Source: Chara braunii (taxonomy: Eukaryota > Streptophyta > Charophyceae > Charales > Characeae). From it: a stretch of 37,980 nt of DNA. Every line of letters starts with the position of its first letter. The stretch's first letter is position 1. The notes beneath the pieces are model-generated. The model ran no database searches and was not told the origin of the DNA. It saw nothing but the letters and a program-made list of their open reading frames with translations. Made by a program: the position numbers and the translations under genes. The DNA lies in assembly GCA_003427395.1 (NCBI GenBank), contig BFEA01000022.1, positions 2,633,411 to 2,671,390 of the forward strand, read 5' to 3'. Shown here piece by piece: positions 28,405 through 37,980 of the stretch.

Positions 28405-30188
28405 CCGCTATACAATCCACACATCCCCTCTTGATTACCCATACACCAGGGATGGAGGATAATATGAGTAGCTCATTGAAGCTAACGACACAAGCAATGT
28501 GGGAGAGTTGACGTCAACGGTGAGCCCATGAGTAGTGCTTTTACGCAGAACTCAATTCTTTCTTTTGTGCAAATCGTTCTCGCACATTCCCCCTTGCTCT
28601 TATCCATAACTGTCTCGAGAGCTCAGTGTCCTTGCCGAGGCGAGCTGGTCATAGCACTCATTGGGCGAGATGTCTCAAAAGGCACGGGTCAAGCAGGAAA
28701 ACATGGACCATGCGATTGGTACCCGCTATGAACACACACACCTCGTTCATGAGAGAGACTCACATGCTCCTCCGAGCCATACTCGTAAAAAAAAAAAAAA
28801 AAAAAAAACTGATGACTTTGATTGCCCTTCCCATAACTGTCTCGCCACCACACGCACTCAGTCCCTCTGGCGTCGCGAGATGGCTTTCGGACCGTCTTCC
28901 ACAGACGCGATTGGCGGGAGGTCCTTCCGCCACTGTTACAGATTGTGCCACGACGTCTCTATGCTGCTAGCTTCAGAGTCAGGCCCTAAGCCCCTGCCCA
29001 TGCATTGTTCTTACGGTCTGTAGCCCTCTCGCAGACTCGACGTTCTCTGTTAGTAGCATTGTGTCTGGAGGGGGAGTCTCAACATCATTTGCATCTCTCT
29101 TGCGCGGGTTGCATGTCGCATACACGAGAGGTCCCTTTCTCTCTCTCTCTCTCACTCTCTCTTCTCTGAATGCCCCCTCTCCCTGTCTTGCCCGCTTCTC
29201 TCTCAGAGACCCCGTCGAGGCGAGTTGACCTTTGGGCCCTCCTCTACCTGCTCTGTCGGATGGTGGTCCCTTCGCCATTGCTCTCGCCCGTGCCAGGATC
29301 GGGTTTCAATGTCGCTCTCTTCACTTTCCGCTTCAGAGTCTCGGTTCAGATTTATTTGTTCCCGCTCTGTAGTACCAGTTGAAGACTTTGTCTCATGATA
29401 GGCAATCGTAACTTCAATGCACGCAGTAACGTGGTCATGTCGACGTCTCCTTTCCACTCTGTTTTTTTGCTTCGGTGATAGCTGCCTGCAACTTTTGGTC
29501 CTCCCTTATCTCAGCATCTCTACCTCCTTCGACATTAATCTTCAGTCTCGCATCATCTCCATCAAAATTCAGGATCGTTGTGATCCAAGGGCCCTCCCCA
29601 GATGCTAATGACGAACGGGTTAGTAACCTCCAACAGTTAGGCTTGTAACCCTCTAGCCCTCTTCGGCATGCCATTGTCGCACACTTTGAAATAGCCTCAG
29701 CTTGGCAGTAGCCTGCACACTCACACTGTACGTTCGGAGCACTGGACAGTGAAGTCCTGATAGTGTTGGTCGGAGTGTGTCGCCGCCTAACACGGCTATT
29801 TTAACTTACAGCGAGAGTGTACCCGACCATACGGAATTAGCGGTGCACCAGCACATGCTTCACACGCGCTACCACAGGACTGAAAGTCCCCGATGACTAC
29901 GCAGTTAGCTATTACCTTTGTAGAGCCCAAAAGGCCACGATCCCAGTGTACTACATGAGATACTTTAAAAACGTTTTTGAATTAATATCTAACGTGGGGC
30001 TGCATAAGAATAATATTCTAACCAATAATAACTAAGAAAAGGAAGGCAGTCACGACTCAACGGTCACAGTGCCCGCAGTCTTCGAATTATCTTGGGGGCT
30101 CGGCGCGCAGTGGTCCCATAACTGGACACCGATCGGTTTCTCCCTCCCTTTTTAGGGGGCTATCAGACTAATCCTAATGGGTACCCGT
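28405..30188. other. Spacer between the central element and R1
   Basis: No gene is recognised. It contains a 22-base A-run (28787-28808), a repeated TCCATAACTGTCTCG or CCCATAACTGTCTCG (about 28605 and 28830), a diverged direct repeat (28860-28960 with about 29190-29290), a CT-rich microsatellite (29138-29160) and moderately AT-rich DNA up to the R1 boundary. Overlapping minus frames (28979-29278, 29203-29457, 29435-29674) are in different frames and show no domain, so I do not call a gene. Confidence 0.45.
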
Positions 30189-30625
30189 TGTCGAGCGCAT
30201 CGGCCCCCGCGCGAGCGAGGGCCCTTCCGACCCCGTCACTCAGGAAAAACTTAGGCTTTCAACTTTTTAAAGACAACTCGGGGACGACACGGTAACTCGC
30301 GTCGACCCTTTGCCGCTCCGGCTGAGTGCGCCAGCTGTACATCCCGCGGTCCCCTACGACAGGATAGGTTCTCACGGGGCACAATTTACCTCCCCTAAGG
30401 GGTTGTCACCACCCTCAGGGGCGTATCCCCACCGAGCTACCAACCCACATGCGAAGGCTTTTCTGATGCAATTGCAGAGGTAGGCCGACTGAGGGCGTTT
30501 GCTCGTTCGCTGTGGCATAGGTACGCATGGTTGAACGCCAAAGTGGACCCGAATGTCGTCCACCCCTGGGGCGCTGATCTCCCAGGAATTGGAACGTACG
30601 CCGATCGAGTAGGACGTGATATTCC
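30189..30625 (-). repeat. Terminal module, copy 3 (R1 end)
   Basis: Reverse copy of the terminal module, closest to L1 (3560-3992). Plus-strand landmarks are GTCGAGCGCATCGGCCCCCG, CCGGCTGAGTGCGCCAGCTG, CCCTACGACAGGATAGG, TTTACCTCCCCTAAGGGG, GGCGTATCCCCACCGAGCTA, TGCAATTGCAGAGGTAGG and GGGGCGCTGATCTCCCAGG. The donor-like site reads GGTAAATT here, so it is altered in this copy. Confidence 0.85.
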
Positions 30626-31557
30626 AAGCGTAAGGAAAACTTCGAGCGATCCTAGTCTTTCAAAGACAATCAAGAGTTACTCAGACAAAACAGTTTCAAA
30701 TGAAGAAGACTAAGGTCAACGTAAGTTGACTTATCTTCTTAAATCGATTTATCCATAATAGGATCATGCATACCACTCGTTCAGATTAAATGTACGAAGG
30801 CTGACTTGACTTGTCATCCAACGACGAGCCAACATGAGTTGACTTGACTTCAAATAACACTTATCAACAAAAGGATAAAAACATGATTAACATCCATAAC
30901 GACGCTCAAATGGCGTCTGACCAAAATATCTCCACTCTGCCTGCCAAATGGCCGAGTTGATGAGATGCGTTGCCAAGTTCTTTCATTCCGCCCCATACTG
31001 ACTGCTAGAAAAGAAACGCAGACATCCTCCAACTCTCAAGTAGAGCTAGTATATCATTGCTTTAATGGTGACTTCACTATCTTTCTAACTTTGGTGTGAA
31101 TGACTTCCGCAAGTAATCCAGCGACGACTATTCAAATTAGCGGCCGATTTAGACAACCGACGCATTGGTTACCCTGCCGAGGACGGGGTTCTGGTTCTAA
31201 ATTTTATTAGTCGCTTTGTCCTCCTAGGTAACAATGGCTCTTTCCATCCCACGAATGATGAAGTATCCATCTTCATCATAAGATTGTTCAAAGCATCGCT
31301 CTAGTCGCTACTTCCTATCAACCCATCTCAACTTCCCCAGGTTTGCACTTCTTGTGGAGCGAACCTATCCGCGAAGGTAGTGCCTACTCGCACTCCATCC
31401 AAGACTAGTAATTACACGAACTGGGCTTCTTCTGGCGCCAGTTCCCCATACGTCAGTGGCTCCTAAAATGGCCACTAGAGGGGTATGCTATGGCAGTTCC
31501 CCTTAACGCGAGGTGTCAAGAAAACTCAAGCCCCTTCCATGAATCGGCGCATGTCCT

Positions 31558-31737
31558 TTCCCTAGGAAGTGGTATGGGATACCCCTCGTCGTCGCCCGAG
31601 CGAACCTCGGATCTCAGAAGTCGGGCGGGCTCCACCACAACAACATGGTATCCCCCCGCATAAGCGATCCACTTCGAGTCGATAGCGGGGCCGGCCCCTA
31701 AGGCAACGAACCCCCGCCTCAGATGTCTCCTAGGGAA
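31558..31737. other. Structured block closed by a 10-bp stem (R1)
   Basis: TTCCCTAGGA (31558-31567) pairs perfectly with TCCTAGGGAA (31728-31737). It is the syntenic partner of 2491-2666 and keeps the inner GGTATCC/GGGATACC pairing. The stem has shifted register relative to L1 while staying fully paired. Confidence 0.6.
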
Positions 31738-32699
31738 GGGAAAAACGTCTACCACGGTGGGCAAAACGATCCCTCGACGCCTAACGTCAAGGGTAAATTA
31801 GACAAAAAAAGAGATCACAGAAGAGAAAATCATTCAGACAGACGGGCATAGACAGGGAGGGTCATTCGAGGAAAAACGGGTAACCTCAGAAAAAAAATCT
31901 ATGTCCGATTGATTTCTTCTTCTTTGTGTGATCAAATTCCTTTTCGTCATCTACTGGTTGTCCTTCCCTTGAACATGCATGTAAGTGAGAAATAGAAAAC
32001 AACCATCCTTCTATTCATTTCCATTAACATGGATAGGTTCCTCTTTTCCAGGCATCCTTCTACCTATCTGCACATCAGGACAAACAACGAGTTCAAAAAA
32101 AGACAATACAATCCCAAACTCATGTCAGACTTCCATTCACACATGCAAACAAAACACAACTTCATCTACCTCTTCAGTGAACATTCAAAGAACAGGGTCA
32201 AGCACGTGTGGGTTGCGAAGGGTTATGAGTCAAACTGACTGACCTTGAGTGAAGTTGATGTACGACTCACTCAAGAAAATCGTATGAAATCTCGTTTCAA
32301 ATGAAAAGATCCCCTATAAAGCGATCCACACCACACCCTGGTGGTCGTTCATCACAAGAAGCCGTTAGCAAAGTGATCCACACCACTCTCTACAACGATT
32401 GCATGCCGCAATACTCTCTCAACACACAATCACCTCCCAATAATCTGACGACGTCTTAGCATCACCGTTACACCAACCGCGCCACCACGCAGTTGCCGTC
32501 AATACCAGAACACCCTGCCACAGAATGTCCCTCACAGCCAAGACAACCCGGCCAGTCTCACGCACCACTGCCGTTAATGCTGCCATCAACCACCACTAGC
32601 GTCACTGCGACACCATCACCAGCGTCAACATGTTGCCCCCGCGCTATACGGACAACATAACACCAGCACTAACTTAAAAAAACATGCCACCACTTTGAC

Positions 32700-32960
32700 G
32701 ACACTTCCCCTGTGTCAATGCCTCATCACCGCAAAAAACGGGCAGCGCTTTCGTGCCACCATCCAAAATGCACTACTGCCACCGTGCAAAACGGGCAATG
32801 CTTCCGCGCCACCACCTAGAACACACTGCCGCCTGCCGTAAAAAATGGGAAGCACTTCCACTTTGCACCTCACCACAATCGGCTGCCGTCGCCGCAAAAA
32901 ATGGGCAACACTTCCTCGCCACCGCCAAAACGTGCCGCCGTTGCCGTGCCGAGCGGACAG
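32700..32960 (-). repeat. Decayed minisatellite (R1)
   Basis: Counterpart of 1466-1790. GGCAGCGCTTTCGTGCC, GGCAATGCTTCCGCGCC, GGGAAGCACTTCCACTTTGC and GGGCAACACTTCCTCGCC are degenerate versions of the same unit, with C/A-rich links. Only about four to five units remain recognisable. Confidence 0.75.
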
Positions 32961-33189
32961 CACCCCTCCTGCGTTTCACCAAGTGCAGCGGCAGCTATGA
33001 CTACCCTCACTCCCGCGGTCTCTGCAGACCTCCAACGCTTCTCTCTCCCCTCGCTGAGATGGCGGCTATGGCTGTGTTTCACAGCTATAGCCACCTCCAA
33101 CAGTCCTCCTCTCTCTCTTGCAGACCTCCACTCAGCTCCTTCTCACTCCACCAGCATCTCCTCCTCCAGCAGCCAGCATTCACCCAAGC

Positions 33190-33805
33190 GAAATGCTAGC
33201 AGCACCAGCCACAAATGAATGTTGGGCAGCTGGCTGCTGGCTGTTTTATAGCTGGCTGGAGGCTGAGGGCAGTTGCTTTGCCCCCAGCCAAAATTCGGAG
33301 TGAGGCCTGGCCCTTGATCTCAAACGCGATCAAGGGCTGGGAAACTTGATGTTCCCCTAGGGGAACCAAGTTCCAGGCCTTGGTAATGCATCTGGCCGCA
33401 ACCCCCGACCAGATGCAGCCTTAAATGGCTGTATAGAGCCAAGTAGAGCAGACTGTTGAAGTTCAACAGCCTGCTGTCAACTCAGAGTCCAGATGCTTCT
33501 ACCCCTGCATCTGCCCTACGTCGTGCTTAGATTCGAGACGTTCTGTTTTTTTTTTTTTTTTTTTTGTTCCCATCTCCCCCCCTTCATTTCCTCCCTGTGA
33601 GGGGCCGCTGGTTTTTCGAAACGAGCGGCCTGAAAATTGTGTCATTTCACAGAGGCGAACTAGAGTCAAGCTCAACTGGGTCTTCTTTCCCCTTTCAACC
33701 GTGCGCCTGTATCTGGCACGCAAATTGCTCCTGATCCAGGCGCAACAGCTGCCCACCAGATTACACTGCAGCCCGTTTTCGAACGGGCACAGTCTTGGTG
33801 GGGGA

Positions 33806-33894
<89 letters not shown>

Positions 33895-34242
33895 AACCCG
33901 ACGGTCGCGACCGTCTGCCGCGAACTGGAAACCATCCCAAAGCGTGTGCAGAGAGTGCCTCGTAACTCAAGTACAAGGTCCCAAAACCCACACCCGGAAC
34001 ATAGCCACTTTTTGTGGCAGATTCATCCAGTTTTGCTCATCCTATACAAAAATGGTTGCCCGTTCGTCAAAAACGAACGGGCAGTTTACTAATTTCACTA
34101 ATAAAACGAAAAAGAAATCAATAGACTCTTTAAAAAATCTAAAGCAAATCTAAAAAGAAATCTAAAAAAGGAACAAGGGAAAAAAAAAAAATGAAAACTT
34201 ACTTTTAAAACAAAGAGACTGCCCGTGAAAACGGGCGTCTGC
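33190..34242. repeat. Train of consecutive hairpins (R1)
   Basis: Hairpins at the positions matching L1: CCCTTGATC/GATCAAGGG (33311-33336); a GTTCCCC/GGGGAAC stem extended by AACTTG/CAAGTT (about 33341-33375); TGCATCTGG/CCAGATGCA (about 33387-33418); CTGTTGAA/TTCAACAG flanked by AGCAG/CTGCT (33447-33475); CAGATGC/GCATCTG (about 33490-33513); GGCCGCT/AGCGGCC (33603-33630); TGCGCCTGTATC with GATCCAGGCGCA (33702-33744); GCCCGTTTTCGAACGGGC (33771-33788); GCCCGTTCGT/ACGAACGGGC (34058-34082); and GCCCGTGAAAACGGGC (about 34221). Confidence 0.85.
33808..33891. repeat. (CT)n microsatellite
   Basis: Pure CT tract of about 84 bases, syntenic with the (GA)n of L1 (491-554). A T-run at 33546-33565 and the A/T-rich DNA at 34090-34200 likewise have L1 partners. 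Confidence 0.98.
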
Positions 34243-34422
34243 AACAACCTTTGGGGACCTTAAGTCTCCTCAGTGGCGCCTCGGTTGTGGTTTTAGTTTT
34301 TTTTTTTACTATTCCGTTGTCTTTGCCAACGGTTACGTCTTCACGTGGCTGAAAAAACACGACTCTGGTGATACAGACCCAAGTTTGAATCAACGAAAAA
34401 TTTGAACTTTTTTTTTTTTTTT

Positions 34423-34892
34423 CCCCTCGATTATGCGTGTCATCTCTGCGCAGATAGATGACACAGATCGCGCGGCCTGAAACGGCCGTATCGGATCCGA
34501 GCGGCTGATTTTCAGCCGTATGATCTTACAGATCGCGCGGCCTGAAACGGCCGTATCAGATGACTTTTCCGCATGGCCGCTCCCAAAAGGAGTTAGCCCA
34601 GTGGGGCCTTCTGGCTTTGATCCCTGCGTCCCCGAGGTGAGAAGTTGGTGCAGTTCCTACTTTTTTTTTTTTTTTTTTTCCCCTCGATTATGCGGGTCAT
34701 CTCTGCGCAGTAGGTCACATCGTATCCGAGCGGCTGATTTTCAGCCGTGTGATCTTACAAATCGCGCGGCCTGAAACGGCCGTATCGGATGACTTTTCCG
34801 CATGGCCGCTCCCAAAAGGAGCTAGCCCAGTGGGGCCTTCTGGCTTTGATCCCTGCGTCTCCGAGGTGAGAAGTCGGTGCAGTTCCTACTGG
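34423..34892 (+). repeat. Tandem duplication, 257-bp period, with T-tracts
   Basis: Two copies start CCCCTCGATTATGCG at 34423 and 34680, each preceded by a T-run of 14-20 bases. Each contains a perfect hairpin CGGCTGATTTTCAGCCG, a CGGCC/GGCCG hairpin in GCGGCCTGAAACGGCCGTAT (repeated twice in the first copy) and CTCCCAAAAGGAG. They then share TAGCCCAGTGGGG, which fits a pol III A-box, and GGTGCAGTTCC about 42 nt later, a poor B-box match. The first copy ends directly in the next T-run. After the second, ACTGGGCTAGCTCC is complementary to the GGAGCTAGCCCAGT inside it, so the copy closes as a larger hairpin. No coding content. Confidence 0.85.
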
Positions 34893-35760
34893 GCTAGCTC
34901 CTATTACGGGAGCTATAACCGCAACTCTTCTACCTGAAGGGCTGCACACAGTAGGCCTCCCATTTTCTGGCCTAGGCAGGCTCGATCCTGGCTCCCGTTC
35001 AACGTCGGCATCCCACCACCTAACTGGTTGGAGCCCAACCCAGAAGCGCGATAAGGCATCCTTTTAGCCATATATACGACTTCGGGCTCCGAACGGAGTC
35101 AAATCACGCAGCCCACAAAAATCAATAGACCCCTTATTCTTTCCGTGTCGTGGCCCCATACCCGGCGCGATCACTCTTTTAAGCCTACTCAGGTCCTGGA
35201 TCGCGAGGCTGAGCAGCCGCGCGATATTATTTTAGGTAGACGAAGTCTAGCTTTAGTCTTTCCATGATCGCGCACCCCTGCGGCCTTGTCGGGAACCGCA
35301 GGCGACAAGTCGTACTGCTGACTCCCGCTGTTTCGATCGAACGACAATGACGTAATACGTCAACGACGTAAGGTTTTAGGTCTCTCAGTTATAGGGTTGG
35401 TCTGAATAAACTTTGGCAACGTCAATCTCATCATATTCCTCAAATCCAACGAAAAGAGTCGGACAACGTCTGACCTTGAAAAACTCGAGCAGAAACCCTC
35501 ACAGGGGTTTCTGTCCCGACACCGTGTCTGATGGCAAGCAGGGGGCTTATGACGTTCCATGGAAGGTGATAAACCTCCTACTAAAGCGGCTGCGGGTTGG
35601 CCCTCTTTTGGGGGTCTACTATGGGGCACTCAGTAGGTCATGTCTGCGAAAGAGCAAAATGCGAAGAACTGGCCAGTCTAGGCCACCTGCTTACGAACAC
35701 GGTTTGGAATTGAGTCGTTCGTTTCCCCGCGAAGTGACAGGGGCAACTAAATGTTTTTAA
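34893..35760. other. Mixed repeat DNA right of the tandem pair
   Basis: No gene. It contains a 10-bp hairpin at 35490-35511 (CAGAAACCCT with GGGGTTTCTG) followed by TCCCGACACCG. That arrangement (hairpin, then CGACA and CG) resembles 23731-23767 and the element ends. The 115-codon frame at 35413-35760 has no recognisable domain. Confidence 0.4.
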
Positions 35761-36057
35761 AAGACTAAATAATAAGAAGAAAACAAAAAAGAAAGGAGAA
35801 AAGGAATCCCTAGTGTCGCGTCAGGATCATCCGATTTGACATTTCTAAAAGTAGTGGTCCGAATCCGAACGCAGGCATGAAACGTAGAGTTTTCATTTTT
35901 TTTTTCTCCTCCCCTTTTTATTTTATTTTTCTTACCTTCTTCTTTTCGAACCTTTTGCAGATAGCGTACCTATCCCATAACCCGCTTGGAGGGAGCTCGG
36001 CGCGCAGTAGAAAAGACTGCACCGGTCCCTCTACCTTCCCCTGGGCGAGCCTGGCGG
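35761..36057. other. A- and T-rich junction DNA
   Basis: An A-rich stretch (35760-35810) and a T-rich stretch (35890-35950) precede GGGAGCTCGGCGCGCAGTAG at about 35990. A similar GGGGGCTCGGCGCGCAGTGG lies near 30094, beside the R1 boundary. No gene. Confidence 0.4.
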
Positions 36058-37626
36058 CTACCACGAGCACAGGTCAGTTGTGCTCTGCTGTACAGTAGGG
36101 CGCTGTAACAGCGTGGACCAAAAAGGAAAGTCCAGTGGTGCAACGGGAGCACCGATTGGACCTTGGCCACCTTGACCCTTGGACCGGCCTACCTTCTGCT
36201 TCCCAGTCCCCCTAGCCTTTTCTTTGATGGACGCTATGACTCCCCCGTTCAAATTCTCGCTAGCCGCAACCTGCTCTGTGTCTTCCCCATAATCAGGGAA
36301 GTAGTCAATCTCAGTTGCCTGAACACTATGGTCGACAAACATGAGATTGCCCTTCTTCCTCCAATCCTGGGGAAGTTTCTTCTTCCTACCGTCTGCTGCT
36401 CCCTGATGAGCGGTCCCAAGCTTAGCCTCTATATCTAAGGCTTTCTTGCAGAATGTAGCAAAGTTATGTACGTTGATGGTGGCCACATTCACCAGCTTGT
36501 TCTTGACGTCTGTGGGCAGACATTGCAGATAAGTTGTGAGGAGTACCTGAGGGTCATAGCATACACCAGGCACTACGATCAGGTGTTCTATGACGTTTGT
36601 GACTTCCCACACTGAACAGTACCGTTTGAGGGTCATGCCACCTATTGTACACAGTGTATACAAAGTCCTCCAGTGTTTGGGCCTGGGCCCAAGCATCGAA
36701 GTTCTGACCATAGCTTTGTTGTTGAACTAGATCATTCAACCATCGTGTTGTTGAACCCTCTAGAAAGGAGGAAGTGACTATAACTTTCTGCTCTGGCCTT
36801 GTGAACTTGTGCCTCACATAGGTAGGCACAGTCCTCGCCCAAGTGTCCAGGTCCTCATCCTTTTTCTTGTCGCCAAAAAAAGGTTTAGGACTCAGCAAGG
36901 GAATCTTGGGCATCCACTGCATGGATTGGATTGGCCCCGGTGATTATTGCAGTGGCTGCATAGCCACGATGATTATTGCAGTGGCATGCTAACTTGAGCC
37001 TGCCCTGACAATGGGACTGTAGCTGCCACCATCATTGATGGTACAGGAGAAGTGCTAAGAACCGGACCACTAACTGCTGCTAAACCACTTGAAGGAGGCA
37101 TGCCAAACATAAGGGAAAAGGAGGGCCCTACCAGCGACGGCGTCACTGAGGGACCTGCAACCGAAGGGGGAGATACAGAATACTGAGGCTGCCTCATCAT
37201 TGGGCGAGGAGCCTACAGTGCAGCCAGAATTCGGTTCTGGTCGGCCACTAGTTCAGCCAGCACCTCCTGCTGAACAACCTGCGTTTCTGCCACGCAAAGA
37301 AGCGAGTGACGCAACGACTGAATCGCAGGATCCAGTGTTGACTCGTTCAATGCTTCTAGTCGTCCTAACTCTTGCCTCCTAGTTCCTAGTCCAACTTTTC
37401 TCAGTATTGCTTTTTTTCTTCTCATTGCTGCTTCCCTCAATTCTTGCTGCAACTCATCATGAAGGGCTTCTGCTTGGAGGATTTCATAATCCTCTGGTGT
37501 GAGAGGAGACTGTTGGCTGACTTGCGAACAAACAAACTCACTAACGGGACCTTGAGAGACACCCTTACTAACTCTTGACGAAGAGGACTGGGATAAGGCA
37601 TGCGACATGGTAGAGGCGGTAGCCAT
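36058..37626 (-). pseudogene. Ty3/gypsy-type gag, broken
   Basis: A gag-like reading begins at ATG 37626 (MATASTMSHALS) and runs left. The N-terminal part is coiled-coil-like (a Glu/Gln/Arg-rich stretch around ALHDELQQELREAA), followed by a Pro/Ser/Val-rich linker. The capsid-like part contains KPFFGDKKKDEDLDTWARTV and EGSTTRWLNDLVQQ, then NFATFCKKALDIEAKLG. Lesions: an in-frame TAG at 37215-37213; a TAA near 36975 beside a short duplication of CACTGCAATAATCA that also shifts frame; and a further frame change around 36600-36640. No CCHC zinc knuckle is visible before the frame closes at 36058. Family knowledge says gag forms the intracellular particle. This copy cannot make an intact one. Resemblance to charophyte gag proteins is from memory. 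Confidence 0.75.
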
Positions 37627-37629
37627 TGC

Positions 37630-37980
37630 GGCCTCAACGTTGACGGTGATGATGACGAAAGGTCCTAGAGGTGAATATATCATGGTAGAAGTCGATGTAG
37701 GTGGCCGTAAAGTTGGTGCCTTCGTACACATAGGCACTACACGGTATTTCATCGATTGTGCTTGTGTGAAGAGGCTGCAATTAGGGGATCAAGTGCAGCG
37801 GCTTAGCATATCAGTAGCATCCAGTTGTGACATATTATGTCGAGTCCCCTATGAAGGAGGGGAACTAAGACATAAAATCTCGTTCCTGGTTAGCGATGAG
37901 CTTCCATTCGATATGTTGCTAGGTATGTACTACCTCGAGGTTGCTAAGCCTCTGCTTGACTAAGAAAGAAACTTGGTGCT
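37630..37980 (+). pseudogene. Retropepsin fragment with dead active site
   Basis: The open frame 37607-37963 reads as an aspartic protease of LTR retroelements. YIMVEVDVGGRKVGAFV leads into HIG (37727-37735), where the family has D-S/T-G, so the catalytic Asp is a His. TTRYFIDCACVKRLQLGD follows, and then FDMLLGMYYLEVAKPLLD, the usual second glycine-containing motif. A TAA at 37961-37963 interrupts a frame that stays open afterwards (ERNLV), so the original polyprotein continued. Its first codons (before about 37630) overlap the antisense of gag and are not protease. It lies head to head with the gag pseudogene, so the two are not one intact element. The window ends before any reverse transcriptase. 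Confidence 0.75.

Larger units (their letters stand above)
30189..34310 (-). repeat. Arm R1 of the outer inverted repeat
   Basis: Inverted, collinear copy of L1. It starts TGTCGAGCGCATCGGCCCCC at 30189, which is the complement of the L1 end. It passes through every L1 block in reverse order: terminal module, GTTGACC/TCTTCTT block, GGGGCGGAATGAAAGAACTT block, structured block, decayed minisatellite, GCAGACCTCC block, hairpin train with (CT)n. It runs out near the T-run at 34297-34308. Divergence is clear at every block, which rules out an assembly duplicate. Confidence 0.85.

Noticed and set aside
28979-29674. Gag-like charged protein on the minus strand
   Set aside because: The frames overlap out of register and include a CT microsatellite. 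No capsid or zinc-knuckle motif is seen.
1-34310. A single LTR retrotransposon with L1 and R1 as its two LTRs
   Set aside because: The arms are inverted, not direct, no primer-binding site follows the GACA end, and no gag-pol lies between them.
1-34310. Assembly artefact (duplicated contig joined to its own complement)
   Set aside because: The arms differ by many substitutions and indels in every block and have different microsatellite lengths, so they are old, separate sequences.

Overview
This looks like eukaryotic, repeat-saturated nuclear DNA from the green-plant lineage. My best guess is a charophycean alga such as Chara. That rests on a Ty3/gypsy-type gag and protease that look familiar, on two U6 snRNA-derived sequences, and on dense microsatellites. 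The species call is inference. I recognise no intact host gene. Two stretches of N (7632 and 27112-27171) mark a draft assembly.

Layout. Most of the window is nested inverted repeats. Positions 1-3992 (arm L1) and 30189-34310 (arm R1) are diverged inverted copies of one another, collinear over about 4 kb. Between them, 12812-28404 (15.6 kb) is bounded by inverted copies of the same 400-bp terminal module. It has further inverted blocks inside it: 13310-13600 with 27650-27950, and 18060-18480 with 26462-26840. It therefore reads as one giant fold-back element. The four module ends share GACA followed by MCG. The two central ends point outward and the L1 and R1 ends point inward, so L1 and R1 are best read as arms of two neighbouring copies that run off the window or into rearranged DNA.

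The most unusual property is local. These arms are built from consecutive, mutually unrelated short hairpins. The hairpins are kept at matching positions in L1 and R1 although their stem sequences differ. A 16-unit array at 16643-17820 shows the same thing more sharply: an invariant AACCTA hexaloop closed by stems that change on both sides together (CCCT/AGGG, CCCC/GGGG, CCC/GGG, TCC/GGA, CTC/GAG).

Other content. 3993-7100 is a spacer with a long (GT)n tract and a degenerate U6 copy at 5863-5975. 7101-8401 is a separate 1.3-kb element with terminal inverted repeats and microsatellites inside. 8402-12811 is AT-rich spacer with one anonymous 207-codon ORF (9093-9716, minus). A second U6 pseudogene lies at 22586-22670 (minus), with a tRNA-like relic at 23016-23088 (minus). 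A 257-bp tandem duplication with T-tracts follows R1 at 34423-34892. The right end carries a broken gag on the minus strand (36058-37626) joined head to head to a protease fragment on the plus strand (about 37630-37963), whose catalytic Asp is replaced by His. No transposase, reverse transcriptase or integrase was found, so how the fold-back elements move is unexplained.
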